A stretch of 13,968 nt of DNA from Lachnospiraceae bacterium (GTDB lineage: Bacteria; Bacillota; Clostridia; Lachnospirales; Lachnospiraceae), in assembly GCA_017391545.1 (NCBI GenBank), contig JAFOYD010000128.1, forward strand, positions 1 to 13,968. The letters run 5' to 3'. Positions 1 to 6,493 of the stretch are shown here, piece by piece. The position numbers and the translations under genes were made by a program. Below the pieces are notes generated by a model. It worked only from the letters and a program-made list of their open reading frames with translations, was not told the origin of the DNA and did not search any database. How positions within the stretch are numbered: position 1 is the first letter of the stretch; the number at the start of each line of letters is the position of its first letter.

Positions 1-161
1 CAACGGTGGCTTCCCTGATTTTGAGTCTGGAGTCTGTCGTTTCAGTGCTGGCAGGGTGGCTGATTCTTCATCAGAAGCTTTCAGGCAGGGAGTTGTTTGG
101 ATGTGCACTTGCATTTTGTGCCATCATACTGGTGCAGCTTCCAGACAAAAAGAAATCATAA
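1..161 (+). CDS. EamA/DMT-family permease, C-terminal fragment
   Basis: This is the 3' end of a gene that begins outside the window; the open frame starts at base 3 and gives 52 residues before TAA at 159-161. The visible part contains two hydrophobic stretches, one around LILSLESVVSVLAGWLIL and one around FGCALAFCAIILVQL, separated by a short polar loop (HQKLSGRE), then a lysine-rich tail. A helix with a SLES/E-x-V motif, a short loop containing a G-R/E-x-x-G step, and a closing helix is the usual ending of EamA (drug/metabolite transporter superfamily) permeases, which normally have ten membrane helices. The protein would sit in the cytoplasmic membrane. Its substrate cannot be told from this fragment. 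A strong hairpin terminator follows 9 bases after the stop. The family call rests on the pattern of the last two helices only. Confidence 0.7.
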   Translation, partial: TVASLILSLESVVSVLAGWLILHQKLSGRELFGCALAFCAIILVQLPDKKKS

Positions 162-170
162 CAAGAATAT

Positions 171-208
171 AAAAAAGTGTTACCACGAAAGAATGGTAAC
201 ACTTTTTT
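171..208. terminator. Bidirectional rho-independent terminator
   Basis: A perfect 15-bp inverted repeat (arms 171-185 and 194-208, GTGTTACCA core) encloses an 8-nt loop. A run of six A at the left edge and six T at the right edge make it work on both strands. It lies between the stop of the plus-strand permease (161) and the stop of the minus-strand EAL gene (224), so it probably ends both transcripts. A further palindrome, TTTCAATTGAAA (206-217), overlaps the right edge. Confidence 0.9.
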
Positions 209-223
209 CAATTGAAAGTACTT

Positions 224-1891
224 CTAACGACAAAGATACTTTTCTACAAATTCATCGTATGGACAGGGCTTACCAAATAAATATCCCTGACAATAGTCCG
301 GTAGGAGCTCTTTCATCTTGCCGAGTTCATCTGTTGTCTCAATGCCTTCGACACATATTTTCAGATTCATGCTGTGAACCATATTGCTGATGAGCGATAA
401 CAGATTATATTCATATTCATTCTGTACTGCCTTGACGGTAAAGGTTCTGTCAATCTTGATGATATCAGGCTTTAATTCGTTTAGATAATGGAAATTGGAG
501 TATCCAGTACCGAAATCATCCAGAGCAAGCTTGATGCCTTGATCTTTCATGCGCGACCAGAGCTTTGTGATGCGGGCATCAGGCGCTACAAGACCGCTTT
601 CTGTAAGTTCAATGATAACAGTGGAAGGAACAATGGAATGTTCTGTCACTGCAGTAAGGATTTCGGCGATAATGTTGCTTTTGAGAACCTGTATATATGA
701 AATGTTGATGCTGATCCTGAAATAGGGATCGATCTGATGGATTCTATTGCAAAGTTCCAGAGATTCATTAAGCATCCATTTGCCAACCGGTATAATAAGA
801 CCGCTTTCTTCCAATACAGGTATAAATTCTCCGGGAGATACCATTCCAAACTCTTCTGTCTTAAAACGCATCAGGGCCTCTGCACCATACAGGGAATTGT
901 CTTTAGCACAAAACAGTGGCTGAAGATATGCTTCAAACCCCTCAAAATTGTTGGTGATCGACTTCCGGATCAGCTGTGTCAGGCGTCTGCGTCTTAGGAA
1001 TTTTTCATATTTTTCCTGATCAAATATGCTACTGTGGTTCTTGCCTTCACGTTTGGCTTCGTTCAGTGAGAATTCGGAAAATTTCATAATACCGTTAAAG
1101 CCATAGCTTTTGCAGGAACTGTTTGGGAGAATACCACCAGATATTGTAAAAACTGCCTCGTAATTGTTATCTTCAACAAACTGATCAATTGACTGACGGA
1201 TCTGCTTATACTGGATTGTAGCCTCATCTATTGTACGACCACTAAAATCAGCAATCAGAAATTCGTCGGAGCCTGCCCGGTAAAGCTGCTGCTGTGGAAG
1301 CAGGCATCCTGAGATGCACTCAGCAGTGCGTTTCAGTAACATATCACCATACTCGATTCCCAGCTTTTCGTTGATCTCCTTAAAGTCATCAAGCCCCAAC
1401 CGAAGCATATACCCATCAGGCAGCGTAAAACTGTCACTGGAGATTAAAGCTTTGAGATGAGAGATTCCTAAAAGACCACTCACATTGTCGGCCTGCTGCC
1501 GTTTACCTGTCTCGTTGATGCAGCCAATCATATACAGGGGCTTTCCGTCTTGCCGAATAACTTGTCCGCGGCAGTTGATCCAGATTGGTTCGCGGTTTAC
1601 TGAGAGCCAGCGATAATGTAGATTGTGAGAATCTTTTTTACCTTCGATCAGTTCAGCAAGATCATCCTGTAAAGCCGTAAGATCTGGCTCGTATACAAAC
1701 TTTGCATGATTTGCTACCACATCATGGAATGTTGATGCAGGCAGGCAAAAGCGTCCTGTAGCGGAAGGTGATATGTAATAAAAATCATTTACCAAATCAT
1801 ATACATATACATAATCATCCATACATGGATTGAGTAAATCAATTATTTTACATATCTGAGCGACTGTGACTTCATTGATTACATCTGCCAT
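224..1891 (-). CDS. PAS-like / degenerate GGDEF / EAL c-di-GMP phosphodiesterase
   Basis: A predicted soluble protein of 555 residues that probably hydrolyses cyclic di-GMP. Residues about 20-127 look like a PAS fold (VYDLVNDFYYISPSA, then a W-x-x-x-x-x-x-x-x-W core and an IGCINETGKR exit). Residues about 135-290 are GGDEF-like, but the signature is A206-G-S-D-E-F, so cyclase activity is doubtful. Residues about 297-550 are an EAL domain with every family catalytic position I can place: E338 of EAL, N396, E428 in ELTES, D458-D459 in DDFGTG, K479, E515 and Q535. No membrane helix is evident. An upstream in-frame ATG (1921) would add ten residues, but ATG at 1891 has AGGGGGGA about 8 nt before it, and the -10 box at 1924-1929 would start transcription inside the longer version. 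Stop is TAG. The terminator at 171-208 follows. Confidence 0.92.
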   Translation of the reverse strand: MADVINEVTVAQICKIIDLLNPCMDDYVYVYDLVNDFYYISPSATGRFCLPASTFHDVVANHAKFVYEPDLTALQDDLAELIEGKKDSHNLHYRWLSVNREPIWINCRGQVIRQDGKPLYMIGCINETGKRQQADNVSGLLGISHLKALISSDSFTLPDGYMLRLGLDDFKEINEKLGIEYGDMLLKRTAECISGCLLPQQQLYRAGSDEFLIADFSGRTIDEATIQYKQIRQSIDQFVEDNNYEAVFTISGGILPNSSCKSYGFNGIMKFSEFSLNEAKREGKNHSSIFDQEKYEKFLRRRRLTQLIRKSITNNFEGFEAYLQPLFCAKDNSLYGAEALMRFKTEEFGMVSPGEFIPVLEESGLIIPVGKWMLNESLELCNRIHQIDPYFRISINISYIQVLKSNIIAEILTAVTEHSIVPSTVIIELTESGLVAPDARITKLWSRMKDQGIKLALDDFGTGYSNFHYLNELKPDIIKIDRTFTVKAVQNEYEYNLLSLISNMVHSMNLKICVEGIETTDELGKMKELLPDYCQGYLFGKPCPYDEFVEKYLCR

Positions 1892-1923
1892 GTGTATATT
1901 CCCCCCTTTTCCTAGTTCCATGC

Positions 1924-1929
1924 ATTATA
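1924..1929 (-). promoter_or_regulatory. Candidate -10 box of the EAL gene
   Basis: A perfect TATAAT on the minus strand lies 33-38 bp upstream of the chosen ATG at 1891. No good -35 hexamer stands at 16-18 bp; the nearest partial match, CAGACA (1950-1955), is 20 bp away. Transcription would begin near 1917, which favours the downstream start codon. The rest of the 1892-2107 gap is AT-rich and shows no other element except the candidate promoter of the aminopeptidase. Confidence 0.4.
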
Positions 1930-2045
1930 TCTTAATATTAGTAAAAATTGTCTGATAAATCAAGTTAAAAACGTCATAAAAAAGAAAAAAATAGAATTAT
2001 TTTACATTCGGTTGATAAAGTAAAGGTGTTTGTGGTATGTTGTAA

Positions 2046-2054
2046 TGGTATGAT
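2046..2054 (+). promoter_or_regulatory. Candidate extended -10 promoter of the M18 gene
   Basis: TGGTATGAT reads as an extended -10 element (TGn followed by TATGAT, five of six to consensus), about 54 bp before the ATG at 2108. There is no strong -35 at the usual distance. A TTGATA at 2012-2017 could instead pair with TATGTT at 2036-2041 over 18 bp. The two readings cannot be separated by eye. Confidence 0.35.
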
Positions 2055-2107
2055 ATAGTAGGAAGGGAACTACTTGGCAGATTCGAGTGGTGAAGGGAGC
2101 AATGAAA

Positions 2108-3508
2108 ATGAAAAAGGATAATCTTTGGACTGGATATACCCAGGATGACAAAAATAAGATCAATACAATCTGTGAGCGCTATAAAGAGTGCCTTGATGCG
2201 GGGAAGACAGAGCGTGAATGTGTCACACTGGCAGTAACGATGGCTGAGGAGAAAGGATACAGGGAGCTGTATGCTACGATTGAAAATGGAGAAAAGATCA
2301 AAGCCGGCGACAAGCTTTATGTGGTACAGATGAACAAGAGTATCGCCCTTTTTCAGATGGGAAGAAAGCCCTTGTCAGAAGGGATGAACATACTGGGCGC
2401 GCATATCGATTCTCCGAGGATTGATGTAAAGCAGAATCCGCTTTATGAAAAGGATGGATTTGCATATCTGGATACACACTATTATGGCGGAATCAAGAAA
2501 TATCAGTGGACGGCCACTCCGCTCGCACTGCATGGTGTGATTGCCAAAAAGGATGGGACAATCGTACCGGTAAGCATCGGCGAGCAGGAGGATGACCCTG
2601 TATTTGTCATCACAGACCTTCTGATTCACCTGGCAGGAGAGCAGATGGCGAAGAAGGCGACAGAGGTCGTAACGGGAGAAAACCTTGATTTACTGATTGG
2701 CAATTGTCCATTGGAGCAGACCGATGAGCTTGACAGCGATGAGAAGGAGGCAATTCGTGCCAATGTGCTTCGGATCCTCTCAGAGACATATGGTATGGAG
2801 GAAGAGGATTTTCTTTCGGCAGAGCTCGAAATTGTTCCAGCAGGAAAGGCAAGGGATTTAGGACTGGACAGAAGTATGATTCTGGCTTATGGACAGGATG
2901 ACAGAATCTGCGCATTTACATCCCTCTTTGCCATGCTTGATATGGCAGAGCAGATTACGGATCGCACACTTTGCTGTCTGCTGGTTGACAAGGAGGAGAT
3001 TGGAAGTGTGGGCGCCACAGGCATGCAGGCGCGCTTTTTTGAAAATACTGTAGCAGAGCTGATTGCAGCGACAGAACAGGATTCACAGCTCTTGGTGCGT
3101 CGTGCCCTTTCACGGTCAAGGATGCTGTCCTCAGATGTGAGTGCAGGGTTTGACCCGCTATATGCGAATGCTTTTGAAAAGAAGAATGCTGCCTTTTTAG
3201 CGCATGGACTTGCCTTCAACAAATTTACAGGTTCCAGGGGAAAGAGTGGCTCCAATGATGCAAATGCAGAGTATATTGCAAAGCTTAGAAAAATCATGGA
3301 TGATGCTAATGTCGCATATCAGTTTTCAGAACTTGGAAAGGTCGATATGGGCGGGGGCGGAACAATCGCATATATTATGGCAAAATACGGTATGGATGTC
3401 ATTGACAGTGGCGTCGCAGTGATGAACATGCACGCCCCTTATGAGGTCAGCAGCAAGGCCGATATCTATGAGGCAGTAAAAGGATATACAGCATTTTTAA
3501 ATGCATAG
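2108..3508 (+). CDS. M18-family metallo-aminopeptidase
   Basis: A cytosolic zinc-type aminopeptidase of 466 residues that removes N-terminal amino acids from peptides; M18 enzymes form large tetrahedral dodecamers. Visible family motifs, in order: H99-I-D-S-P-R with the first metal-binding His and its partner Asp; YYGGIKKYQW at 125-134; QDDRICAFTSL at 263-273 with the bridging Asp; D294-K-E-E-I-G-S, in which E296 and E297 are the expected catalytic base and metal ligand; DVSAGFDPLY at 343-352; and M-H442-A-P-Y-E with the last metal His. The length fits the family. GTG codons at 2087 and 2090 and an ATG at 2102 are in frame, but AGGGAG (2094-2099) stands 8 nt before ATG 2108 and only 2 nt before 2102, so 2108 is chosen. 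The gene is monocistronic, between two minus-strand EAL genes, and converges with the second at a shared terminator. Confidence 0.95.
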   Translation: MKKDNLWTGYTQDDKNKINTICERYKECLDAGKTERECVTLAVTMAEEKGYRELYATIENGEKIKAGDKLYVVQMNKSIALFQMGRKPLSEGMNILGAHIDSPRIDVKQNPLYEKDGFAYLDTHYYGGIKKYQWTATPLALHGVIAKKDGTIVPVSIGEQEDDPVFVITDLLIHLAGEQMAKKATEVVTGENLDLLIGNCPLEQTDELDSDEKEAIRANVLRILSETYGMEEEDFLSAELEIVPAGKARDLGLDRSMILAYGQDDRICAFTSLFAMLDMAEQITDRTLCCLLVDKEEIGSVGATGMQARFFENTVAELIAATEQDSQLLVRRALSRSRMLSSDVSAGFDPLYANAFEKKNAAFLAHGLAFNKFTGSRGKSGSNDANAEYIAKLRKIMDDANVAYQFSELGKVDMGGGGTIAYIMAKYGMDVIDSGVAVMNMHAPYEVSSKADIYEAVKGYTAFLNA

Positions 3509-3520
3509 TGAACGATAAAG

Positions 3521-3544
3521 TTACTGGAACGGAGTGAACAGTAA
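3521..3544. repeat. Small dyad TTACTG-N12-CAGTAA
   Basis: A 6-bp perfect inverted repeat with a 12-nt centre (GAACGGAGTGAA) lies between the aminopeptidase stop and the terminator. The heptamer AGTGAAC occurs twice nearby (3507-3513 and 3533-3539), suggesting a degenerate 26-bp duplication over 3507-3558. It lacks a T-run, so it is not a terminator itself. Its role is unknown. Confidence 0.35.
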
Positions 3545-3551
3545 TACGATA

Positions 3552-3582
3552 AAAACGGGCAGGTTAGTTACCTGCCCGTTTT
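3552..3582. terminator. Bidirectional terminator shared by convergent genes
   Basis: A perfect 13-bp stem (AAAACGGGCAGGT at 3552-3564 with its complement at 3570-3582) closes a 5-nt loop; A and T runs at the edges let it act on both strands. It lies 44 bp after the aminopeptidase stop. On the minus strand the upstream arm is the end of the EAL coding sequence (last residues R-A-G-N), and the EAL stop codon TAA (3564-3566) falls at the loop. Confidence 0.9.
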
Positions 3583-5273
3583 GTCAGACGTTCTTCATAT
3601 TCATCGTGAGGAAGCGGTGCACCATATAGAAAACCCTGTGCCATATGACATCCCAGATCTTTTAACATCTGTGCATGTTCCGGTGTCTCGACACCTTCAC
3701 AGATGACCTCCAGACCAAGTTCGATTGCCAGATTGATAATTGTCTTGATTACAATCGTGTTGGACTTCGGACAACGGCTCTGTGGCTTTTGTCCGTCTGC
3801 TGTTGGCGTAGCGCTGCCCGACGAGAGAAACGATTTGTCAAGCTTGATCGCATCGACATTAAGGTCACATAACAGGTTCAGCGAAGAGTAGCCTGTGCCA
3901 AAATCATCGATGGAAGTATGGATACCGTATTCATGCATTTTATTTACAAAATTGGAAAGTGCATCAAAGTCTTCATATCCACTCGACTCTGTAAGCTCGA
4001 TTTCAATATATGAGGCATCGATCTGATAGCGTTCAAGAACCGCTATGACATCTTCCGCAAAACGCTGATTGTGCAGATGCAGCTTTGAGAAGTTGACAGA
4101 AGTCCGCACAGGGACAATCCCTTTGGCGAGCCAGTCACGAATGTTGTGGCATACATTGTCAAGCATGTAGAACTCAAGTGCACAGATACTACCTTCCCGT
4201 TCAAGCATGGGAACAAACTCGTGTGGCTGCAGGAGCCTGTCTCCTTTCCGCCAGCGGACAAGTGCTTCGCTTCCACAAAGACTGTTGTCGGAAAGCGTTA
4301 CCTTAGGCTGGTAATACACCTCAAATTCCTTTAACTCCAATGCTTTTGCAAGGGAGTTGGACATCTCCTTGTCGTGAAGAATCCGTGCAGCCATTTCCGG
4401 GCGGAACCAGATAAAGTCGTGGTGATGCGATGCTCTGGCGATATTGATCGGTATGGAAACATTACTCATCACAGTGCCGACACTGTCACCCTGCTTTATC
4501 GGATAGATTCCCGCACGCGCTGCGACATCGAAGGTGGTGATTCTGCCATTGAGCTGCATGTGAAGATGCACTGATGAGATTAATTTGAGAAATCCGTCTA
4601 AATGTTCATTTCTGATGATTGCAATAAAATTATCACCACCAAGTCGTCCGAACAGCTCATCATTTTTCAACTCATCATGGATGCGTACCACATATTTTTT
4701 CAGTACAGTGTCGCCATTTTTTGGACCAAGACTCTGCGTGATATAGCGGAAATTTTTAATATTGACAAAGAGGGCAGTATAGCCGGCTTCTGCGCCCCTT
4801 TCACAAAGAGCGCCAAGGAATCTTGTAATGCCAATCGCATTGGGCGCTCCGGTCGTGGCGTCCGTGAAAGCTGCAATATTCATCAGTTTTGTCAGCTGTG
4901 CCTTTCCACAGAGCATATAGATGATCTTTGCGAGCAGATGGATACTTTCAACAGTTTCAGCATCCCACTGCTGTCCATTGCGCGGGAAAGTGCGTAGCGT
5001 GGCTTCACCACCTCCACCAGTGATAAACTGATCTTTTATGTCATTGTCGGAATAACCTTCCCGATAGTGATACAACAGTAGAGTACTATTCCTGATCGGG
5101 GACTGATACGCATTTGCGGGACTGTTCAGGGTGATTTCAAGCTTCCCTATGCCGAGTGCGTCGGCAACTGGGTGAAATGCTTTGATGATATATCCGGAAA
5201 GTTCTTCGACAGAGGCGCTATTGTCGGGAATTGCCTTGAAGAATTCCATAAATGCTTCACTGAATAATGTCAT
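3564..5273 (-). CDS. Degenerate GGDEF / EAL c-di-GMP phosphodiesterase
   Basis: A predicted soluble protein of 569 residues that probably degrades cyclic di-GMP. Residues 1-125 belong to no family I recognise and may be a sensory or dimerisation module. Residues about 135-290 are GGDEF-like with R210-L-G-G-D-N-F; the catalytic Glu is replaced by Asn, so cyclase activity is unlikely. Residues about 305-560 are an EAL domain with E336, N394, E426 in ELTES, D456-D457 in DDFGTG, K477, E526 and Q546, all expected for an active enzyme. From K477 to E526 is 49 residues against 36 in the EAL protein at 224-1891, owing to a polar Ser/Pro/Thr-rich insert around 484-505. A TTG at 5279 is in frame, but ATG 5273 is preferred because GAGAG at 5283-5287 lies 9 nt before it. 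The two EAL proteins differ too much in N-terminus and spacing to be a recent duplication. Confidence 0.92.
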   Translation of the reverse strand: MTLFSEAFMEFFKAIPDNSASVEELSGYIIKAFHPVADALGIGKLEITLNSPANAYQSPIRNSTLLLYHYREGYSDNDIKDQFITGGGGEATLRTFPRNGQQWDAETVESIHLLAKIIYMLCGKAQLTKLMNIAAFTDATTGAPNAIGITRFLGALCERGAEAGYTALFVNIKNFRYITQSLGPKNGDTVLKKYVVRIHDELKNDELFGRLGGDNFIAIIRNEHLDGFLKLISSVHLHMQLNGRITTFDVAARAGIYPIKQGDSVGTVMSNVSIPINIARASHHHDFIWFRPEMAARILHDKEMSNSLAKALELKEFEVYYQPKVTLSDNSLCGSEALVRWRKGDRLLQPHEFVPMLEREGSICALEFYMLDNVCHNIRDWLAKGIVPVRTSVNFSKLHLHNQRFAEDVIAVLERYQIDASYIEIELTESSGYEDFDALSNFVNKMHEYGIHTSIDDFGTGYSSLNLLCDLNVDAIKLDKSFLSSGSATPTADGQKPQSRCPKSNTIVIKTIINLAIELGLEVICEGVETPEHAQMLKDLGCHMAQGFLYGAPLPHDEYEERLTKRAGN

Positions 5274-5314
5274 ACGCAAAATCTCTCTTTCTATTTGTTT
5301 GTTACCTTATCTAT

Positions 5315-5344
5315 ATAATAGCACTAAATTATTACTTTTTACAA
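5315..5344 (-). promoter_or_regulatory. Candidate sigma-A promoter of the second EAL gene
   Basis: On the minus strand TTGTAA (5339-5344) is followed after 18 bp by TATTAT (5315-5320), a good housekeeping-type match, with transcription starting near 5308 and a leader of about 35 nt. Confidence 0.55.
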
Positions 5345-5379
5345 CTAAAAATAATATTGTAAAAAAGAAAGATAAAAAC

Positions 5380-5408
5380 TTCTAAATATTCTGAAAATAT
5401 GATACAAT
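5380..5408 (+). promoter_or_regulatory. Candidate promoter of the hybrid kinase
   Basis: TTCTAA (5380-5385) and TACAAT (5403-5408) are separated by 17 bp, upstream of ATG 5444. The -35 match is weak and the -10 is good. It is divergent from the EAL promoter, with about 36 bp between the two -35 boxes. Confidence 0.4.
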
Positions 5409-5443
5409 CATTTTGATAATCATTTTTGTGTTAAGAGGTGCAT

Positions 5444-6487
5444 ATGAGTACATTTTATAAATTATTTGAATTGATTGGAATGATGATCAGTTTCAGCTGC
5501 TGCGTGATCGTATTACAGGGAAAATCCTCAAAAAATCAGCAGAATCTCCTGATGACATGTCTGTGCGGTCTGATTGCTACAGTCGGAAATGTATTAGAGG
5601 TATTTTCAAATTCGCCCGAGGAAGCGATGGTGGCGATCAAGGTGGCCTATATCGGAAAGTGCTACATCATGACTTTTGGACTTCTGTTCGTGAGCGGTTA
5701 CAGCAGTGTGAAAGTCTCAAAGAAACTAATCCATTTTCTTGCAATTACAAATACGCTGGTTCTGATTTCTGTTATGTGCTGCGAACGTCACAGGCTGTAT
5801 TACAGCAGCTTTGACTATGAGATCAGGCCGGATGGCAGGGCAGCCATGATCCTGGGAAAAGGACCATTGTATTTTGTATGGATTGGTCTGCTGTTTTTGG
5901 CTGCCATCATCTATGTAATCATTGCTGCGAAGGAGCGAAAACGTGGATCACGGATCGCAAAGATGCGTATGAATCTCATCTTTCTGGCAGTGGCAATGCC
6001 AATGCTGGCAGCGGAAGTGTTTTTGATCTTTCAGCCTGTTTATTTCGATCCTGCTACGCTTGCCATAACGATGTCAGAGGTATGCTTTTTGCTGGCAGTG
6101 GAAAAGTATGGGCTTCTGGACACGATTGAGCTTGCACAGGAACGAATCATTGAAGATACAAAGGATGGACTGGTGGTAGTGGACAATACGGGAAGCACTG
6201 TCCTGTATGCGAACCCGGTTGCAGATGCGCTTTTTAAGAGAATTGTTCAGACAAGCGGCGACATTAATCTGGAGGAACTGATTAATGAGAAAGAAACCAT
6301 CTATGAACTGGATGGAAAACATTATGAAATTCGAATCTCAGAAATCAAGCGTGATGTTAGAAGTGAGGATGTCCAGGGATATATTGCATGGATCTTTGAC
6401 ATGTCCTTTATTGACAAATATACCAATGAGATGATAAAACTCAAGGAAAGCTCAGAAAAGGCAAATCAGGCGAAGACGGATTTTTAG
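5444..6487 (+). CDS. Hybrid histidine kinase, N-terminal part (7TM sensor + PAS), ends at an in-frame TAG
   Basis: 347 residues: the sensory half of a hybrid kinase. Residues 1 to about 220 carry a run of hydrophobic helices like the 7TM sensor of histidine kinases (HisKA_7TM type), for example around 8-24, 37-52, 71-86, 95-111, 142-162, 177-196 and 204-219. Residues about 230-325 are a PAS domain (ERIIEDTKDGLVVVDNTG start, DMSFIDKYT exit). A short helix, KLKESSEKANQAKTDF, then leads straight into the TAG at 6485-6487. In related kinases this helix continues F-L-A-H-M-S-H-E-I-R-T-P without a break, and the frame does continue that way after the TAG. As made, the product would be a membrane sensor without kinase domains. 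Start: ATG 5444 with AAGAGG at 5433-5438, rather than GTG 5438, which overlaps that site. With the next CDS it may be a single broken gene (5444-7606). Confidence 0.85.
   Translation: MSTFYKLFELIGMMISFSCCVIVLQGKSSKNQQNLLMTCLCGLIATVGNVLEVFSNSPEEAMVAIKVAYIGKCYIMTFGLLFVSGYSSVKVSKKLIHFLAITNTLVLISVMCCERHRLYYSSFDYEIRPDGRAAMILGKGPLYFVWIGLLFLAAIIYVIIAAKERKRGSRIAKMRMNLIFLAVAMPMLAAEVFLIFQPVYFDPATLAITMSEVCFLLAVEKYGLLDTIELAQERIIEDTKDGLVVVDNTGSTVLYANPVADALFKRIVQTSGDINLEELINEKETIYELDGKHYEIRISEIKRDVRSEDVQGYIAWIFDMSFIDKYTNEMIKLKESSEKANQAKTDF
6485..6487 (+). other. In-frame amber codon splitting the hybrid kinase
   Basis: Reading from 5444, codons run TTT-TAG-GCC-CAT-ATG. The residues around the TAG (TDF, stop, AHMSHEIRTP) match the kinase consensus exactly, with Leu expected at the stop. 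One or two base changes from a Leu codon (TTG or TTA) would produce TAG. Frame and length on each side are otherwise intact. TAG also ends at least five other genes in this window, so it is not reassigned here. Confidence 0.9.
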
Positions 6488-6493
6488 GCCCAT

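Noticed and set aside
97..390. 97-codon plus-strand open frame
   Set aside because: Runs through a permease end, a terminator and the antisense of an EAL gene; no domain and no ribosome site.
1892..1921. Ten-residue N-terminal extension of the first EAL protein
   Set aside because: The ATG at 1921 overlaps the expected transcription start and lacks a ribosome site, whereas ATG 1891 has a strong one.
2087..2107. GTG-GTG start of the aminopeptidase
   Set aside because: The Shine-Dalgarno sequence lies after these GTG codons and fits ATG 2108.
2887..3297. 136-codon open frame on the minus strand
   Set aside because: Antisense to the conserved metal-binding part of the M18 gene; low-complexity Ser/Ala composition and no own signals.
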